Assembly: GCA_963792895.1 (NCBI GenBank)
Contig: CAWBYA010000007.1
Coordinates: 248,001-312,000, forward strand
DNA length: 64,000 nt
Direction: 5' to 3'
Origin: UBA6912 sp963792895
GTDB lineage: Bacteria; Actinomycetota; Acidimicrobiia; Spongiisociales; UBA5794
In this document: positions 45,370 through 55,152 of the stretch, one piece after another
Layout of the letters: every line of letters begins with the position of its first letter
Numbering within the stretch: position 1 is the first letter of the stretch
Notes under the pieces: generated by a model
Seen by the model: the letters and a program-made list of their open reading frames with translations, nothing else
Told to the model about the DNA's origin: nothing
The model's database searches: none
Made by a program: the position numbers and the translations under genes

Positions 45370-48300
45370 TCACGGAAGCTCACAGGCTGCAACGGTCTCC
45401 CCTGTGGTGCAGGTGTCGATGCCCCTGCCGCCATTGAGGTCGTCGACGCCTGGACCCCCGTCGAGCGTGTCGTCACCCTGACCACCATTCAATGTGTCAT
45501 CTCCCAGACCACCGCTCAGTCCGTCACCGTCCTTACCGCCGATGAGTACATCGGCCCCGTCGCCGCCTTCCATGCTGTCGGCTCCGTCGCCGCCGTTGAG
45601 TTCATCGTCTCCGGCTTGGCCCAAGAGGGTGTCGTTGCCTTTGCCACCTATCAGGAGGTCCGCTCCGTCGCCTCCGCAAATGACGTCGTCACCATCGCTC
45701 GAGGTGATGACGTCGTCTCCTCCCAGACCGGCGATCACGTCCGCTCCCTTGGTGCCCACGATGTCGTCGGGTCCGTCGGTCCCCACGATCGTGGGTTCGA
45801 GTCCTCCGCACAGGTTGCCGTTCGTGGCCTGGAAGAAGACGAAGCCCGCTGCGATCCGTGACTCGTTACCTGCGGCGTCTCGCACCTGTGCGAAGACGAA
45901 CTGTTGGCCTGAGGGTACGGTGATGGACACGGTTGTGAAGCCGGAGAACGGCTCCCACGGCGCGCCGGCCAGCTCGGATTCCGAGGTGGCCAGCCGCATC
46001 TCAGCAACGGGTTCGGTCAAATCGGTGAACGTGACGCTGATCTCGGTCGTGGCTGCATCCCATCGCCCCCCGTTCAGCGTGATCCGGAAGTCGGGTGGTG
46101 TGACGTCGGGTCCCGTCGTCACAGGCCCGCTCACAAAGGGTCCAGACTCGGCGCCGCTGGCGGCGACGGCCACAGCGAGATACCGGTATTCGCCGTTTGC
46201 CAGCGGTCCATCCGTCAGCGTTGCCCCGGTTCCGGGATGCAGCCCGAGGTCGGTGAGGCTGCCGTCAGGCTCGAACCGATAGAGCTGAACAGACCCCGTG
46301 CCCCCGGTCGTGGCGAGATCGATGGATACCACGTTGCCGTCTCGAGGGGTGGCGCCAATCCGGACGCCTTCCACTGCGCCGTCGTCGCCTGCGTCGAGAG
46401 GATCGCGATTGCGATCCAGCTCGGAACGGTCGTTCTCGCCACCACCGTCCGTGTCCCACGCAGCGGGGTCGGTCCCGACGGCAAGCTCGGTGCTCAGTCC
46501 CAGACCGTCGCCGTCATGGTCGGTGTCCCCGTCGGAGGGGTCGGCAGGGTCGAGCGCGAACAGCAGTTCGGCCTCGTCGGCCACGCCGTCCCCGTCAGTG
46601 TCCACCTTCGGCGTCAAGGTCACCGTCGCGCTTGCTTGGCGTTCTATGGCGGCCCCGCTTGCGGTGGTTCCCGAGGCCGACACCTCGATCACGTAGCTGC
46701 CGTCGAGGTCGGTTGCCCAGATCCGAGCACCGTAGACGCCATCATTTGCCCCTGTGTCTCGGCTGGCGCCGTTGTCTCGCAGCGGGAACGCCCGCTCGAC
46801 GCCCTGAGGATCGGTGACTCTGGCGACGATGTCACCGTCGACGATGCTGCCCGCTGGTTCGCCCAATGCGAACGAGACGTCGAGCGGTAGGCCTGCCTCT
46901 CCGGCGGAACCGACCGACAGGTCGCCGAACAAGGGTGCGCCGGCTTCGGTCACCTCGTAGGCGACCGGTTCGGGGCTCGGCACATCCCGGCCAAACGCTT
47001 CCAGGTCCCACGTGCCTCCCTCGGGATCGGCGACTTCGATCGTCACAGCGTTGGTGGTTTGGGTGACGATCACATCGGGATCGGTGGAGTCCTCTGCGAT
47101 CACCCGGCCCGACGGAGCCGTCAGAGTGAGGTCGAAATCGGAGCCGAGCCACTCCAAGCCAAACGTGGCCGTCTGAGCACCGGGAGTGATCGTGGCGGCT
47201 GCCAGCACGGTCTGTCCCTGGCTGACATCGCCAAGCCCCCCGGCGCGTACCAACTGCAAGGTCGGCTCGGCATCGGGGTCGATGACCAGCCCCCCAGGTA
47301 CTACGAAGCTGGTGTCGGCGAATGTCACCGTGATCGGATGGCCTCCGTCGGCCAGGCCCGAGGGGGCCCAGACCAACAGGCGGTAGACCCCGTTACGGTA
47401 CGTCACACTGCTCACCCGCGCAGTCGAACCATCGACAGCGACGTCGAAAGCAGACCGGGGGAGGTCGCCCGGCACGGGCTCCCCATCGAGAGTCGGAACG
47501 ATCTCGAGCAGGATCGGATCGCTCGCAGCGCTGCGAATCACATGCGGATCAGCACCTGTCGCGTCAACGAACTGCATTCCCACGACGCCGGACACCGCCT
47601 CCGCGGTCACATCGAAGGTGCGGTCGACGCCGCTGCCGTTGACGAAGACGATGGCAACCCGGTCACGCCCGACCACGGGGACCTTCATCTCGATCGTCCC
47701 GAACGGGGTGGGCCCGTCCAAGAACAGATCCGGATCTATCACGAACTCCTCGTTGGGGTTCACCGGAAGAATCGCGGTAGAGAACCCTGGACCTAGGAAG
47801 CCCAGGAATCCGCGACTGTCCAACCGCAGCGCCACATGCGTCGCGTCGGCGGGCAGGTTGACCACCTCGTACACGTCACCGGCCCACGGCCCAGTGTCGG
47901 CAGCTTCGGTGACCGGCCCCGCCGAGACGTCGAGGGCATCCCGAACCTGAAGGGTGGGGTACGTGGGGCCAGACTCGGCGTCGAGGATGGCGTAGGTCTC
48001 GTTCTCTGAGGAAGAGATGTTGCTGGCTCGCAAACCGTAGTGGGCGACGTAGTAGTCCCTCAGGGCGGCCAGCGCATCGGTGCCGGTTGCCTCGGCGTAG
48101 CCATCGGGTTGCGGGGAGGTGGTGTCGATCAGGATCTTGAGGAAGTCGGCCACCCGCTGTTCGAGGTCCGGTATTCCTTGTGGTCCGAAGCGTTCGCCCC
48201 AATACTGGAAGACACTGGGGACATCGTAACTCGCCCCATAATCACCCCAGCTTCGGTTGTCGACGGAAGGCTTGTCGATGGCGAAGTCCTCAACCGAATC

Positions 48301-49815
48301 CAGGTACTCGTCCCCGCTACGCGGGCCGGTCGGCGCCAGGTCGTCCGTTTCGGGGAACAGGTCCTGCGCCAGCACTGCCGGGCTCTCGATGAGGGTCAGC
48401 TCCTGGGAGATGAATCGAGATCGCAGCGACTCGTACTCGTACTGGACGGTGTGAAACACCTCATGGTCGATCAGGTTCTTCCATGCAGCACCGTCATCGT
48501 CCCAACCACCGCCGGCGGGGAAGCCCGCTACCGCGGGCGCAGCGAATTCGTTCTGGATCCGTTCGAGGCGCAGCTGGATCACGCCCGGCTCTCCCACGAA
48601 ACCGTCTGCAGCGACATTGAAGACGGCAAATTCGGGCTGGCACTTGATCACGATGAGTATCTCATCGGGCAACGTGAAGCCATAGCCCTGGTAGACGGTG
48701 ACGGCCCGCTCGGCCCGCTCCTGGATCTTCTCGGCGATGGCACGGGCCTCCGCTGCGAAGAGGTCTCGGGACTCGTCGACCAGGAACCGGGCGTCGTAGC
48801 GGACCGCTACGCGCTCCCCGGACCCCGTGTCCGGCAACACCTCGCCAAAGACGCCGGAGAGGTTCTCCGAGCTGCAATCTCGCACTGTGCTCGTTCCGAG
48901 TTCTCCGAAGACCGCCAACCCGAACACAGATGACGAGCCGGTCCCAGTGTTGAAAGAACCCAAGGTGTCGCCCGTAGCGGTGTCGAACCGATAGACATTC
49001 GATGTGCAGAAGTCGGCACTCCAGAAGGTCTCGGCGTCGGGATCCAGGTTCAGGGCGAACCAGCAATCCTCGCCCTCGGCGTCGTACGTCGCCACCGTCT
49101 GCCCAAGGCTCATGAGGCGGACATCCTGCGTGCTCGCCACCAAGAGCGCGGGGTCGAAGACGAAACTGGGGAGGATCCGCAGAGCGTACGAAGTTGTGAG
49201 ACCACCACCCCAGTCCGACAGCTGTGTGTCCTCGCACACGTCGTAGCGCAACACCCGTGTCCCCTCGGAGGTGTAGCGGAGGGTGCACTGATCCGGCTCG
49301 AGATCGATCCAGTCGCTTCCCCGGTCTTCGACCTCAACGTCGAAGCGGGCCAGCAGGGTGCCATCCGGCGCGATCTTCAGAATGTCGTCGTTGCAGCCCG
49401 CGTGGCCAACGTACATGTTCCCTGCGGCATCGAAAACGATCGACTCCGGGCTGCAATCGGTGATCCCGTCCATCACGTAGAACACGCCCACGAGCGACCC
49501 TGTGTCGTCGAACTCGTAGATCTTGTTCGTGGTGAACCCGGTCAGGAAGAGATGCCCGCGATCGTCGAAGGCCATGCCCGTCGTGAAACCGCCTTCCCCG
49601 GTATCGAGGACCATGTGCAGCGTCCCATCGGGCAGCCGCCACTGCACCGTGCCGTCGGCGACCCCAACGAAGACATCACCCGCCTGGAAGGTCGTATGTG
49701 CCTGCTGCACGACTACCGACGACGCTGCGCCGGCCGGCTGCTCCGCCGCCGCCGACGGAGGAGTTGTAACGGCGACCAGGGCGATGGCGGCAAGGACTCG
49801 TACCAAACGGCTCAT
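45370..49815 (-). CDS. Large secreted protein: beta-propeller, HExxH metallopeptidase-like, TSP3 and RTX repeats
   Basis: A 1,481-residue exported protein with signal peptide (about 1-25). Residues about 35-320 look like an NHL/SMP-30-type propeller (VGVADGTVQWRLPDG). Residues about 360-620 hold His451-E-V-F-His455 (HEVFHTVQYEYES), a zinc-peptidase motif, with LIESPAVLAQDLFPE downstream as a possible third-ligand helix. Then Ig-like/CARDB-type beta domains (about 650-1040), a calcium-binding thrombospondin type 3 stretch (DTDGDGVADEAELL, about 1060-1125) and C-terminal RTX nonapeptides (GGDGADLLIGGKGNDTLLGQ, about 1340-1465). RTX tails fold on Ca2+ outside the cell. ATG 49815 has AGGAG at 8 nt. 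No type I secretion genes are nearby. Confidence 0.85.
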   Translation of the reverse strand: MSRLVRVLAAIALVAVTTPPSAAAEQPAGAASSVVVQQAHTTFQAGDVFVGVADGTVQWRLPDGTLHMVLDTGEGGFTTGMAFDDRGHLFLTGFTTNKIYEFDDTGSLVGVFYVMDGITDCSPESIVFDAAGNMYVGHAGCNDDILKIAPDGTLLARFDVEVEDRGSDWIDLEPDQCTLRYTSEGTRVLRYDVCEDTQLSDWGGGLTTSYALRILPSFVFDPALLVASTQDVRLMSLGQTVATYDAEGEDCWFALNLDPDAETFWSADFCTSNVYRFDTATGDTLGSFNTGTGSSSVFGLAVFGELGTSTVRDCSSENLSGVFGEVLPDTGSGERVAVRYDARFLVDESRDLFAAEARAIAEKIQERAERAVTVYQGYGFTLPDEILIVIKCQPEFAVFNVAADGFVGEPGVIQLRLERIQNEFAAPAVAGFPAGGGWDDDGAAWKNLIDHEVFHTVQYEYESLRSRFISQELTLIESPAVLAQDLFPETDDLAPTGPRSGDEYLDSVEDFAIDKPSVDNRSWGDYGASYDVPSVFQYWGERFGPQGIPDLEQRVADFLKILIDTTSPQPDGYAEATGTDALAALRDYYVAHYGLRASNISSSENETYAILDAESGPTYPTLQVRDALDVSAGPVTEAADTGPWAGDVYEVVNLPADATHVALRLDSRGFLGFLGPGFSTAILPVNPNEEFVIDPDLFLDGPTPFGTIEMKVPVVGRDRVAIVFVNGSGVDRTFDVTAEAVSGVVGMQFVDATGADPHVIRSAASDPILLEIVPTLDGEPVPGDLPRSAFDVAVDGSTARVSSVTYRNGVYRLLVWAPSGLADGGHPITVTFADTSFVVPGGLVIDPDAEPTLQLVRAGGLGDVSQGQTVLAAATITPGAQTATFGLEWLGSDFDLTLTAPSGRVIAEDSTDPDVIVTQTTNAVTIEVADPEGGTWDLEAFGRDVPSPEPVAYEVTEAGAPLFGDLSVGSAGEAGLPLDVSFALGEPAGSIVDGDIVARVTDPQGVERAFPLRDNGASRDTGANDGVYGARIWATDLDGSYVIEVSASGTTASGAAIERQASATVTLTPKVDTDGDGVADEAELLFALDPADPSDGDTDHDGDGLGLSTELAVGTDPAAWDTDGGGENDRSELDRNRDPLDAGDDGAVEGVRIGATPRDGNVVSIDLATTGGTGSVQLYRFEPDGSLTDLGLHPGTGATLTDGPLANGEYRYLAVAVAASGAESGPFVSGPVTTGPDVTPPDFRITLNGGRWDAATTEISVTFTDLTEPVAEMRLATSESELAGAPWEPFSGFTTVSITVPSGQQFVFAQVRDAAGNESRIAAGFVFFQATNGNLCGGLEPTIVGTDGPDDIVGTKGADVIAGLGGDDVITSSDGDDVICGGDGADLLIGGKGNDTLLGQAGDDELNGGDGADSMEGGDGADVLIGGKDGDGLSGGLGDDTLNGGQGDDTLDGGPGVDDLNGGRGIDTCTTGETVAACELP

Positions 49816-49834
49816 CACAACAACTCCTGGTATC

Positions 49835-50377
49835 TCACGCCAAGCCAAAAACCATTCCGGCCGTGTCCACACAGAACTTCGCCTCCGGGAACTCGCCACC
49901 TGCCCTGTAGAGCCCGTCGTCGTCGATCAATCCGTCCACGACCTCGAAGTCGCTTCGCTTGGGCAGATGTAGTCCCACGCCCGCCCAACTACTCGAGAGG
50001 ACGATCACCGAATCGGGCTCGTCATAGGCGACGCCGTCGATCGAGTAACAGCCGTCCATGCCGGAGCGATCGTCCAGCACCAGACTGGCGTACCACTGGC
50101 GATCCAGGTCGTCGCCGAAGAGCAAGAGTCGCTCAGCGCTCACGCCGGGACCATAGAACTCGACGGCGGATCTCTCAATGGTGACGATGGTCCCGTCCTC
50201 GAGTTCGGCGGTCGCCCCAGCATCCACAGGATGGGTCGTTGCCCTGATGACTCCGGCTCCGTCGGCAACGATGATCCGGGAGGGGCGGCCCGGAGCGCAG
50301 CCGATGATCAGAACGGACATGACGACGAGACCGACCGGTCCCAGGCGTCCGAACATTCTCCACAGTGATTCGTGCAT
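49835..50377 (-). CDS. Putative lipoprotein of unknown function
   Basis: A 180-residue protein with a lipobox (VLIIGC, Cys at about residue 27) after a hydrophobic segment, so it is probably lipid-anchored by Lgt. The rest is beta-rich with two further Cys (GMDGCYSIDG and AKFCVDTAG) that may form a disulfide. No family recognised. It lies 19 bp upstream of the giant RTX protein on the same strand and is probably co-expressed with it. Confidence 0.75.
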   Translation of the reverse strand: MHESLWRMFGRLGPVGLVVMSVLIIGCAPGRPSRIIVADGAGVIRATTHPVDAGATAELEDGTIVTIERSAVEFYGPGVSAERLLLFGDDLDRQWYASLVLDDRSGMDGCYSIDGVAYDEPDSVIVLSSSWAGVGLHLPKRSDFEVVDGLIDDDGLYRAGGEFPEAKFCVDTAGMVFGLA

Positions 50378-50920
50378 CGGCCGACTCTCACCTGCGTTTG
50401 TCCGGTTCGCGGGCGCGGCGGCCCCACCCTACTTCGGCGTCCTGCCCGCGCGGAGATCAACCTCGAAGGAGACTGCAGGGGCATGCCGGTGATCCCGTCG
50501 ACCTATCGCTCCAAGACGCTGGCCGCCTCTCTCGACGCCGCCCATCCTCCTCCGAGCTCGAAGCTTCGAAACCCATTGACACCGGTTGTCGAGCGTCGCC
50601 GAGACATGGATGCTCGGCGGTCTGCGGTGGGCCGATGACGCCACCGAGCCTGGGCTCGGTGGGCCCCGAGGGCGTAGTGGCGACTGCGCTCGGCATTCTG
50701 GCACCGTCAGCCGGTTGCGCCCGCCGTCGCCTCGGGTGGCTGGGAAGCTCCCCCACTGCCGTGTGAGGCGATCGGCGGCGACACCCCACTCGACGGGAGG
50801 CAGCACCCGATAGCGGCCGAAGCCATGGCCGACCAGTATGGGGACAGGCCGGGAGGATCGTGCGCCGCTGAGTTCTGGGTGCGGCTCGCCTCCCGACACA
50901 CGACCAGGGGGATGAATCGT
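50378..50920. other. 543-bp intergenic region with a 22-nt palindrome
   Basis: Divergent region between the lipoprotein gene and the flavoenzyme gene. Frames across it are shadows. A near-perfect palindrome at 50641-50662 (two 10-base arms, 2-nt centre) could be an operator for a dimeric regulator or form a hairpin. No other feature recognised. Confidence 0.45.
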
Positions 50921-52324
50921 ATGACGCAACAGCTCGACGCCGACGTGCTCATCATCGGCGGGGGCCCTTCCGGGTCCACCGCCGCGACGCTGCTCGCCAA
51001 GCAAGGCCACCGTGTGACCGTGTTCGAGCGCGCCAAATTTCCAAGGGAACACGTCGGCGAGTCGCTGCTGCCGTATTGCTACTCGATCTTCGAGGAGCTC
51101 GGTGTTCTCGACGCCATGAAGGAGCGAGCCGTCCGCAAGCCGGGCGTCCGGTTCGTCGACGTCGACGGCCGCCACCACAACACGTGGTGCTTCGGCAGCG
51201 TCATCAAGAACGAGACTTCATTGTCGTTTCACGTCCGCCGCGACCGCTTCGACGACATGCTGCTGCGCAACTCCGAGGCACACGGCGCCACCGTCCTGGA
51301 GGAGACGCGTGTGCGCGACGTCGATCTCCACGGACCCGACGGGCTGGTCACCGTCACGGCTGCTGGCCCAGACGGGGTCGAGCGTCCGTTCGCTGGGCGC
51401 TACCTGGTGGATGCGAGCGGACGGGACACCTTCGTCGCCGGGCGCATGGGGTGGAAGAAGGCCCACGAGGAGCTCGATCGGGTGGCCACGTCGACGCACT
51501 GGGAGGACGTCCAGTTCAACGGCGGCCTCGACGAAGGACTGTTGCAGATCGTGTATTTGGGAGGCGAGAAGAAGGGCTGGATCTGGGTGATCCCCGTGGG
51601 CGTCAACCGGGTCTCCATCGGCGTCGTGGTCAACAACGACTACTTCAAGGCACAGCGCACGGCCCTCCGCACGAAGGGCTCAGACGACTGGAAGCGAGAT
51701 CTCTACCTTCAGGAGCTCATGTCGTCGAACTTCGTTGCCGAAGTCATCTCCACCGGACGCATGGTCCAAGAGCCCGTCGTCAACGGCAACTACTCCTACA
51801 AGAGCGACACGAAGTACGGGGCGAACTTTGCGCTCGTTGGAGACGCGCACACGTTCATCGACCCGATCTTCGCAAGTGGTATCTATTTGTCGATGAACAG
51901 CGCGCGGCTGGTTGCCGGTGCGCTGCACCGGGGACTGACCGGCCCCGATGGAACGGCGAAAGAGAACCTCGACGCCGCCTACGAGCAGATTGCCGGCGCC
52001 TATCGCCTCGTTGAGAAGGCCATCCGTCTCTTCTACAACCCGACGGCGATCAACTTCGCCCAAGCGGCATCGGCTGGGGACCTCATTCACGAGCAGCACA
52101 AGAACGCACTCGCCAGCATGCACTATCTCCTCGCCGGCGACTTCTTCAGCCGCCACGAGGAGTACAGCAAGGTCATCGACCTGCTCGGCGACCCGGCGCT
52201 GTTCGCCAAGTACAAGTCGTTCGTTGTCGACCGTGGCGAGTTCACTCACGCAACGTGCGGGATGGACCGGTCGCAGGTCTTCAGCGAGTACCTCCTCCGT
52301 GAGGCGGCAGCCCAGTCCGCCTGA
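50921..52324 (+). CDS. FAD-dependent oxidoreductase, flavin halogenase/geranylgeranyl-reductase superfamily
   Basis: A 467-residue flavoprotein. FAD-binding GGGPSGSTAATLLAKQG lies at about residues 13-29, followed by ERAKFPREHVGESLLP, a form shared with CmlS/CndH-type halogenases. G219-W-I-W-V-I-P225 is the WxWxIP motif of flavin-dependent halogenases. DAHTFIDPIFASGI is the second FAD segment. The C-terminal helical region (about 340-467) is long. No carrier protein or biosynthetic genes are adjacent, so oxygenase or reductase activity is also possible. ATG 50921 has AGGGGG about 9 nt upstream; ATG 50912 is the alternative. Confidence 0.82.
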   Translation: MTQQLDADVLIIGGGPSGSTAATLLAKQGHRVTVFERAKFPREHVGESLLPYCYSIFEELGVLDAMKERAVRKPGVRFVDVDGRHHNTWCFGSVIKNETSLSFHVRRDRFDDMLLRNSEAHGATVLEETRVRDVDLHGPDGLVTVTAAGPDGVERPFAGRYLVDASGRDTFVAGRMGWKKAHEELDRVATSTHWEDVQFNGGLDEGLLQIVYLGGEKKGWIWVIPVGVNRVSIGVVVNNDYFKAQRTALRTKGSDDWKRDLYLQELMSSNFVAEVISTGRMVQEPVVNGNYSYKSDTKYGANFALVGDAHTFIDPIFASGIYLSMNSARLVAGALHRGLTGPDGTAKENLDAAYEQIAGAYRLVEKAIRLFYNPTAINFAQAASAGDLIHEQHKNALASMHYLLAGDFFSRHEEYSKVIDLLGDPALFAKYKSFVVDRGEFTHATCGMDRSQVFSEYLLREAAAQSA

Positions 52325-52476
52325 TCCGCTCGCGCCGAGAACGGGGCCGGTGGGTGCTGGAGGGGTTGCCGCCAACGTCGCAGAGTTCGCCACGCAAACC
52401 GGGGAGGAGATCGCGGCAGCAGGCCGCCGGTCCGCCGAGCCACGGCGGAACGTCCGACCTTCGGCCGGGCCGACCT

Positions 52477-52522
52477 GCCTGGTGCCCTGGCGCCGGCCTC
52501 GGCGACACCCATGGCACCAGGC
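52477..52522. terminator. Terminator hairpin between convergent genes
   Basis: A 10-bp perfect stem (52477-52486 with 52513-52522) with a 26-nt loop lies between the flavoenzyme stop and the stop of the convergent secreted-protein gene. The loop itself is GC-rich and can fold further. Confidence 0.6.
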
Positions 52523-52532
52523 GAGGCCGCGC

Positions 52533-53240
52533 TCATTCGACGGTGAACGTCGTTTCGGTGAGGGTCTGGTTGCCACTCTGCTCGATGGCGAGAACCTCGA
52601 CCTTGTAGTCGCCGCCTCCGGCGAGGAACTCGCTCGGCACGGCAATGCTCGTCGTGTCCGCACCGACTTCCATCGAGAGAGTTCGGCTCGACCCGTCGTC
52701 AGCAACGACGAGTACCTGGTAGGCGACGATGTCGATGCCCGCGGGCTGCTCGCCCGAGCCCCATTCGACGACCAGGCCTTCGGCGGGGATGGTGGCGCCT
52801 TCTTCCGGTGCGAGGATGTCAGGGCCCGCGGGGAAGTCGTGCGTCAGGTGGACGGTGCTTCGCATCCTGGTGCCATCGACCTGGGTGCCCGTGAACACGT
52901 ACGTTCCCTCGGGGAACAGTGCCTTGAACTCGTCGAGCGGGAACTCGGTGAACGGCGGCTCGCTCGACTCGGAGAAGAGCTCGGTGAGACCGTAATCGCG
53001 CAGGACCCCCGTGTTGGTGACGTCGAACACCACGCGCCGGTCCGGCGTGCGGAGGCTGATCGAGCGCCACGGCTCATGATCGAGGTCGATCTGCAGTCCG
53101 GCGTCTCCGTCGGTGGCGTTGATCTCCACGCGCAGCTCGGCCCGCTTGAACTCGACCGTTGTCGGCCTGGCGGCAGCCGAAGTGGTGATCGTGGCCATCG
53201 CGGCCATCACGAGCAGCGCAACCCAGAACACTCGTCTCAT
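52533..53240 (-). CDS. Secreted beta-rich protein of unknown function
   Basis: A 235-residue exported protein. Signal peptide MRRVFWVALLVMAAMATITT is followed by a domain with no Cys, then from about residue 140 a fibronectin-III-like module (PDILAPEEGATIPAEGLVVE, IDIVAYQVLVV, DYKVEVLAIEQSGNQT). No catalytic motif is visible. ATG 53240 has a strong GGAGGAGG-type site; the frame to 53327 is upstream noise. Possibly a wall-associated binding protein. Confidence 0.75.
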   Translation of the reverse strand: MRRVFWVALLVMAAMATITTSAAARPTTVEFKRAELRVEINATDGDAGLQIDLDHEPWRSISLRTPDRRVVFDVTNTGVLRDYGLTELFSESSEPPFTEFPLDEFKALFPEGTYVFTGTQVDGTRMRSTVHLTHDFPAGPDILAPEEGATIPAEGLVVEWGSGEQPAGIDIVAYQVLVVADDGSSRTLSMEVGADTTSIAVPSEFLAGGGDYKVEVLAIEQSGNQTLTETTFTVE

Positions 53241-53376
53241 GGTCCTCCTCCTCTCCGACCTCTCGGCCGGTCCCGGTCGGCCGTTGCGGCCCACCTCGCG
53301 CCAAGGTACGGATGGGGGACTGAACACCGGCTGAACCGACTGCGGGCAAGCTCAGGGTACGTTCAGGTCGTGCGGC

Positions 53377-54675
53377 TCAGTCGACCACGACGGGCTCGAG
53401 TCTGTCGAACACAGCACCGGTGGCGTGCAGGAAACGGTCGAGGCTGAAGCACTCGGAGAGGATCTCTGGATCGAGCGGTATCTCGGGGTCGGCGATCAGC
53501 AGATTGGCGAGGGGAGTCCCCTCGTCCCAAGCCTGCATGGCGTTGCGCTGGACCGTGCGGTATGCGTCGTCGCGTGACATGCCTTCTTCGATCAAGGCGA
53601 GCAGCACGGCCTGCGAGAAGACGAGTCCGCGGGTCGCCGCAAGGTTGGCGCGCATCCTGGCGGAGTCGACCACGAGGTTGTCGACGAGCTTCGTCATCCG
53701 CACGAGGGCGTAGTCGAGCACCAGGCAGGCGTCTGGGAGGGCGACCCGCTCGACGGAGGAGTGGCTGATGTCGCGCTCGTGCCACAGAGCTACGTTCTCC
53801 AGACCGGCAACTGCATATGCACGAAGCAACCTGGCGAGACCCGTCGTGTTCTCGGATGCGATTGGGTTGCGCTTGTGGGGCATCGCCGACGAGCCCTTCT
53901 GGCCTGCCCCGAAAGCCTCCTGCACCTCTCGCACCTCGCTGCGCTGGAGATGGCGGATCTCGGTTGCGAAGCGCTCGAGCGATGACCCGACCAACGCAAT
54001 CGTCGAGAGGAACTCGGCATGGCGGTCGCGGTGGGTGATCTGTGACGAGGCGGGCTCGATGCCGATCCCCAGGCGTCCGCAGACGTGGGCTTCGACAGAT
54101 GGTGGCGTGTGGGCGTACGTGCCCACGGCGCCGGAGATCTTGCCAACAGACACGGCGTCGCGAGCATGACGCAGCCTGTCGTGATCGCGCGCCAGCTCGA
54201 AGGCCCACGTGGCGAGCTTCAGCCCGAACGTGGTCGGCTCGGCCCAGATGCCGTGGGTACGCCCGACCATTGGCGTGTCGCGATGCTCGAACGCGCGACG
54301 CTTCACGACGGCGAAGAGGTCGGCGACCCGCCGCAACAGCAGGTCCGCAGCGTCCCTCATGACCACGCCGAGGGCGGTGTCGAGCACGTCGGAAGACGTG
54401 AGCCCGTAGTGCACCCACTCGCCGCCCGTCTCGACCGAAGCCGCAAGCACGTCGACGAACGCAGCGACGTCGTGGTTGGTCTCCTCCTCGCGTGCCTTCC
54501 ACACGTCGGGGTCGACCTCGGGTGCCCTACGCAGGGCGGCCGCGGCTTCGGTGGGGGCGACGCCGAGCGCAGCCCACGCTTCGACCACGAGCGTCTCGAC
54601 CTCCTTCCACACGGCCAGCTTGTTGGCTTCGCCCCACAAACTCGACATCTCGGGCAGCGAATAGCGGGGAATCAT
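53377..54675 (-). CDS. purB: Adenylosuccinate lyase
   Basis: A 432-residue fumarase/aspartase-superfamily lyase that acts twice in purine synthesis, releasing fumarate from SAICAR and from adenylosuccinate. The signature GQKGSSAMPHKRNP with the catalytic Ser loop is intact, as are VHYGLTSSDVLDTALG and GRTHGIWAEPTTFG. The ATG at 54675 overlaps the purE stop (ATGA). Last gene of a purA-purD-purE-purB minus-strand group. Confidence 0.96.
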   Translation of the reverse strand: MIPRYSLPEMSSLWGEANKLAVWKEVETLVVEAWAALGVAPTEAAAALRRAPEVDPDVWKAREEETNHDVAAFVDVLAASVETGGEWVHYGLTSSDVLDTALGVVMRDAADLLLRRVADLFAVVKRRAFEHRDTPMVGRTHGIWAEPTTFGLKLATWAFELARDHDRLRHARDAVSVGKISGAVGTYAHTPPSVEAHVCGRLGIGIEPASSQITHRDRHAEFLSTIALVGSSLERFATEIRHLQRSEVREVQEAFGAGQKGSSAMPHKRNPIASENTTGLARLLRAYAVAGLENVALWHERDISHSSVERVALPDACLVLDYALVRMTKLVDNLVVDSARMRANLAATRGLVFSQAVLLALIEEGMSRDDAYRTVQRNAMQAWDEGTPLANLLIADPEIPLDPEILSECFSLDRFLHATGAVFDRLEPVVVD

Positions 54676-55118
54676 TCGGCGAGTCGGTCGCGGTACGCCT
54701 GGAGCTTGGCAGCGAGGTCCTCGTCGGTGACGGCGAGCAGCGCAACAGCGAGGTAGGCGGCATTGGCAGCGGAATCGACCGCGACGGTCGCCACTGGGAT
54801 TCCCGTTGGCATCTGAACGGTCGAGAGCAGCGCATCGAGCCCACCCATGCCGCCTGCCGCGATCGGGACGCCGATGACGGGCAGGGTGGTGTTGGCGGCG
54901 ACGGCTCCGGCCAGGTGGGCGGCCTTACCGGCCCCGCAGATGATGGCCTGGTAGCCGGCATCGCGAGCCCCGCCGGCAAACTCGGCCACACGGGCGGGGG
55001 TGCGGTGCGCCGACATGACGTGCACCTCGTGGGCGACTTTGAACTCGGCGAGCACGTCTGCTGCCGGCTGCATCTTCCCTTGATCCTTCTCCGAGCCCAT
55101 CAGAATCGCGATCACCAC
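54672..55118 (-). CDS. purE: N5-carboxyaminoimidazole ribonucleotide mutase
   Basis: A 148-residue class I PurE. MGSEKDQGKMQPAADVLAEF, VMSAHRTPARVAEFA (catalytic His) and GMGGLDALLSTVQMPTGIPVATV are the family marks. It moves the carboxyl group from N5 to C4 of the imidazole, which requires PurK for the preceding step; purK is not in the window. The start GTG/ATG at 55118 lies 34 bp after purD. Confidence 0.95.
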   Translation of the reverse strand: MVIAILMGSEKDQGKMQPAADVLAEFKVAHEVHVMSAHRTPARVAEFAGGARDAGYQAIICGAGKAAHLAGAVAANTTLPVIGVPIAAGGMGGLDALLSTVQMPTGIPVATVAVDSAANAAYLAVALLAVTDEDLAAKLQAYRDRLAE

Positions 55119-55152
55119 GCCACCTCACGTCTCTCGATCTCCGTGCGCATCG

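Noticed and set aside
45780..45810. GGTTCGAGTCC string resembling a tRNA T-loop
   Set aside because: It lies inside the RTX coding region, with no matching acceptor, D or anticodon stems around it.
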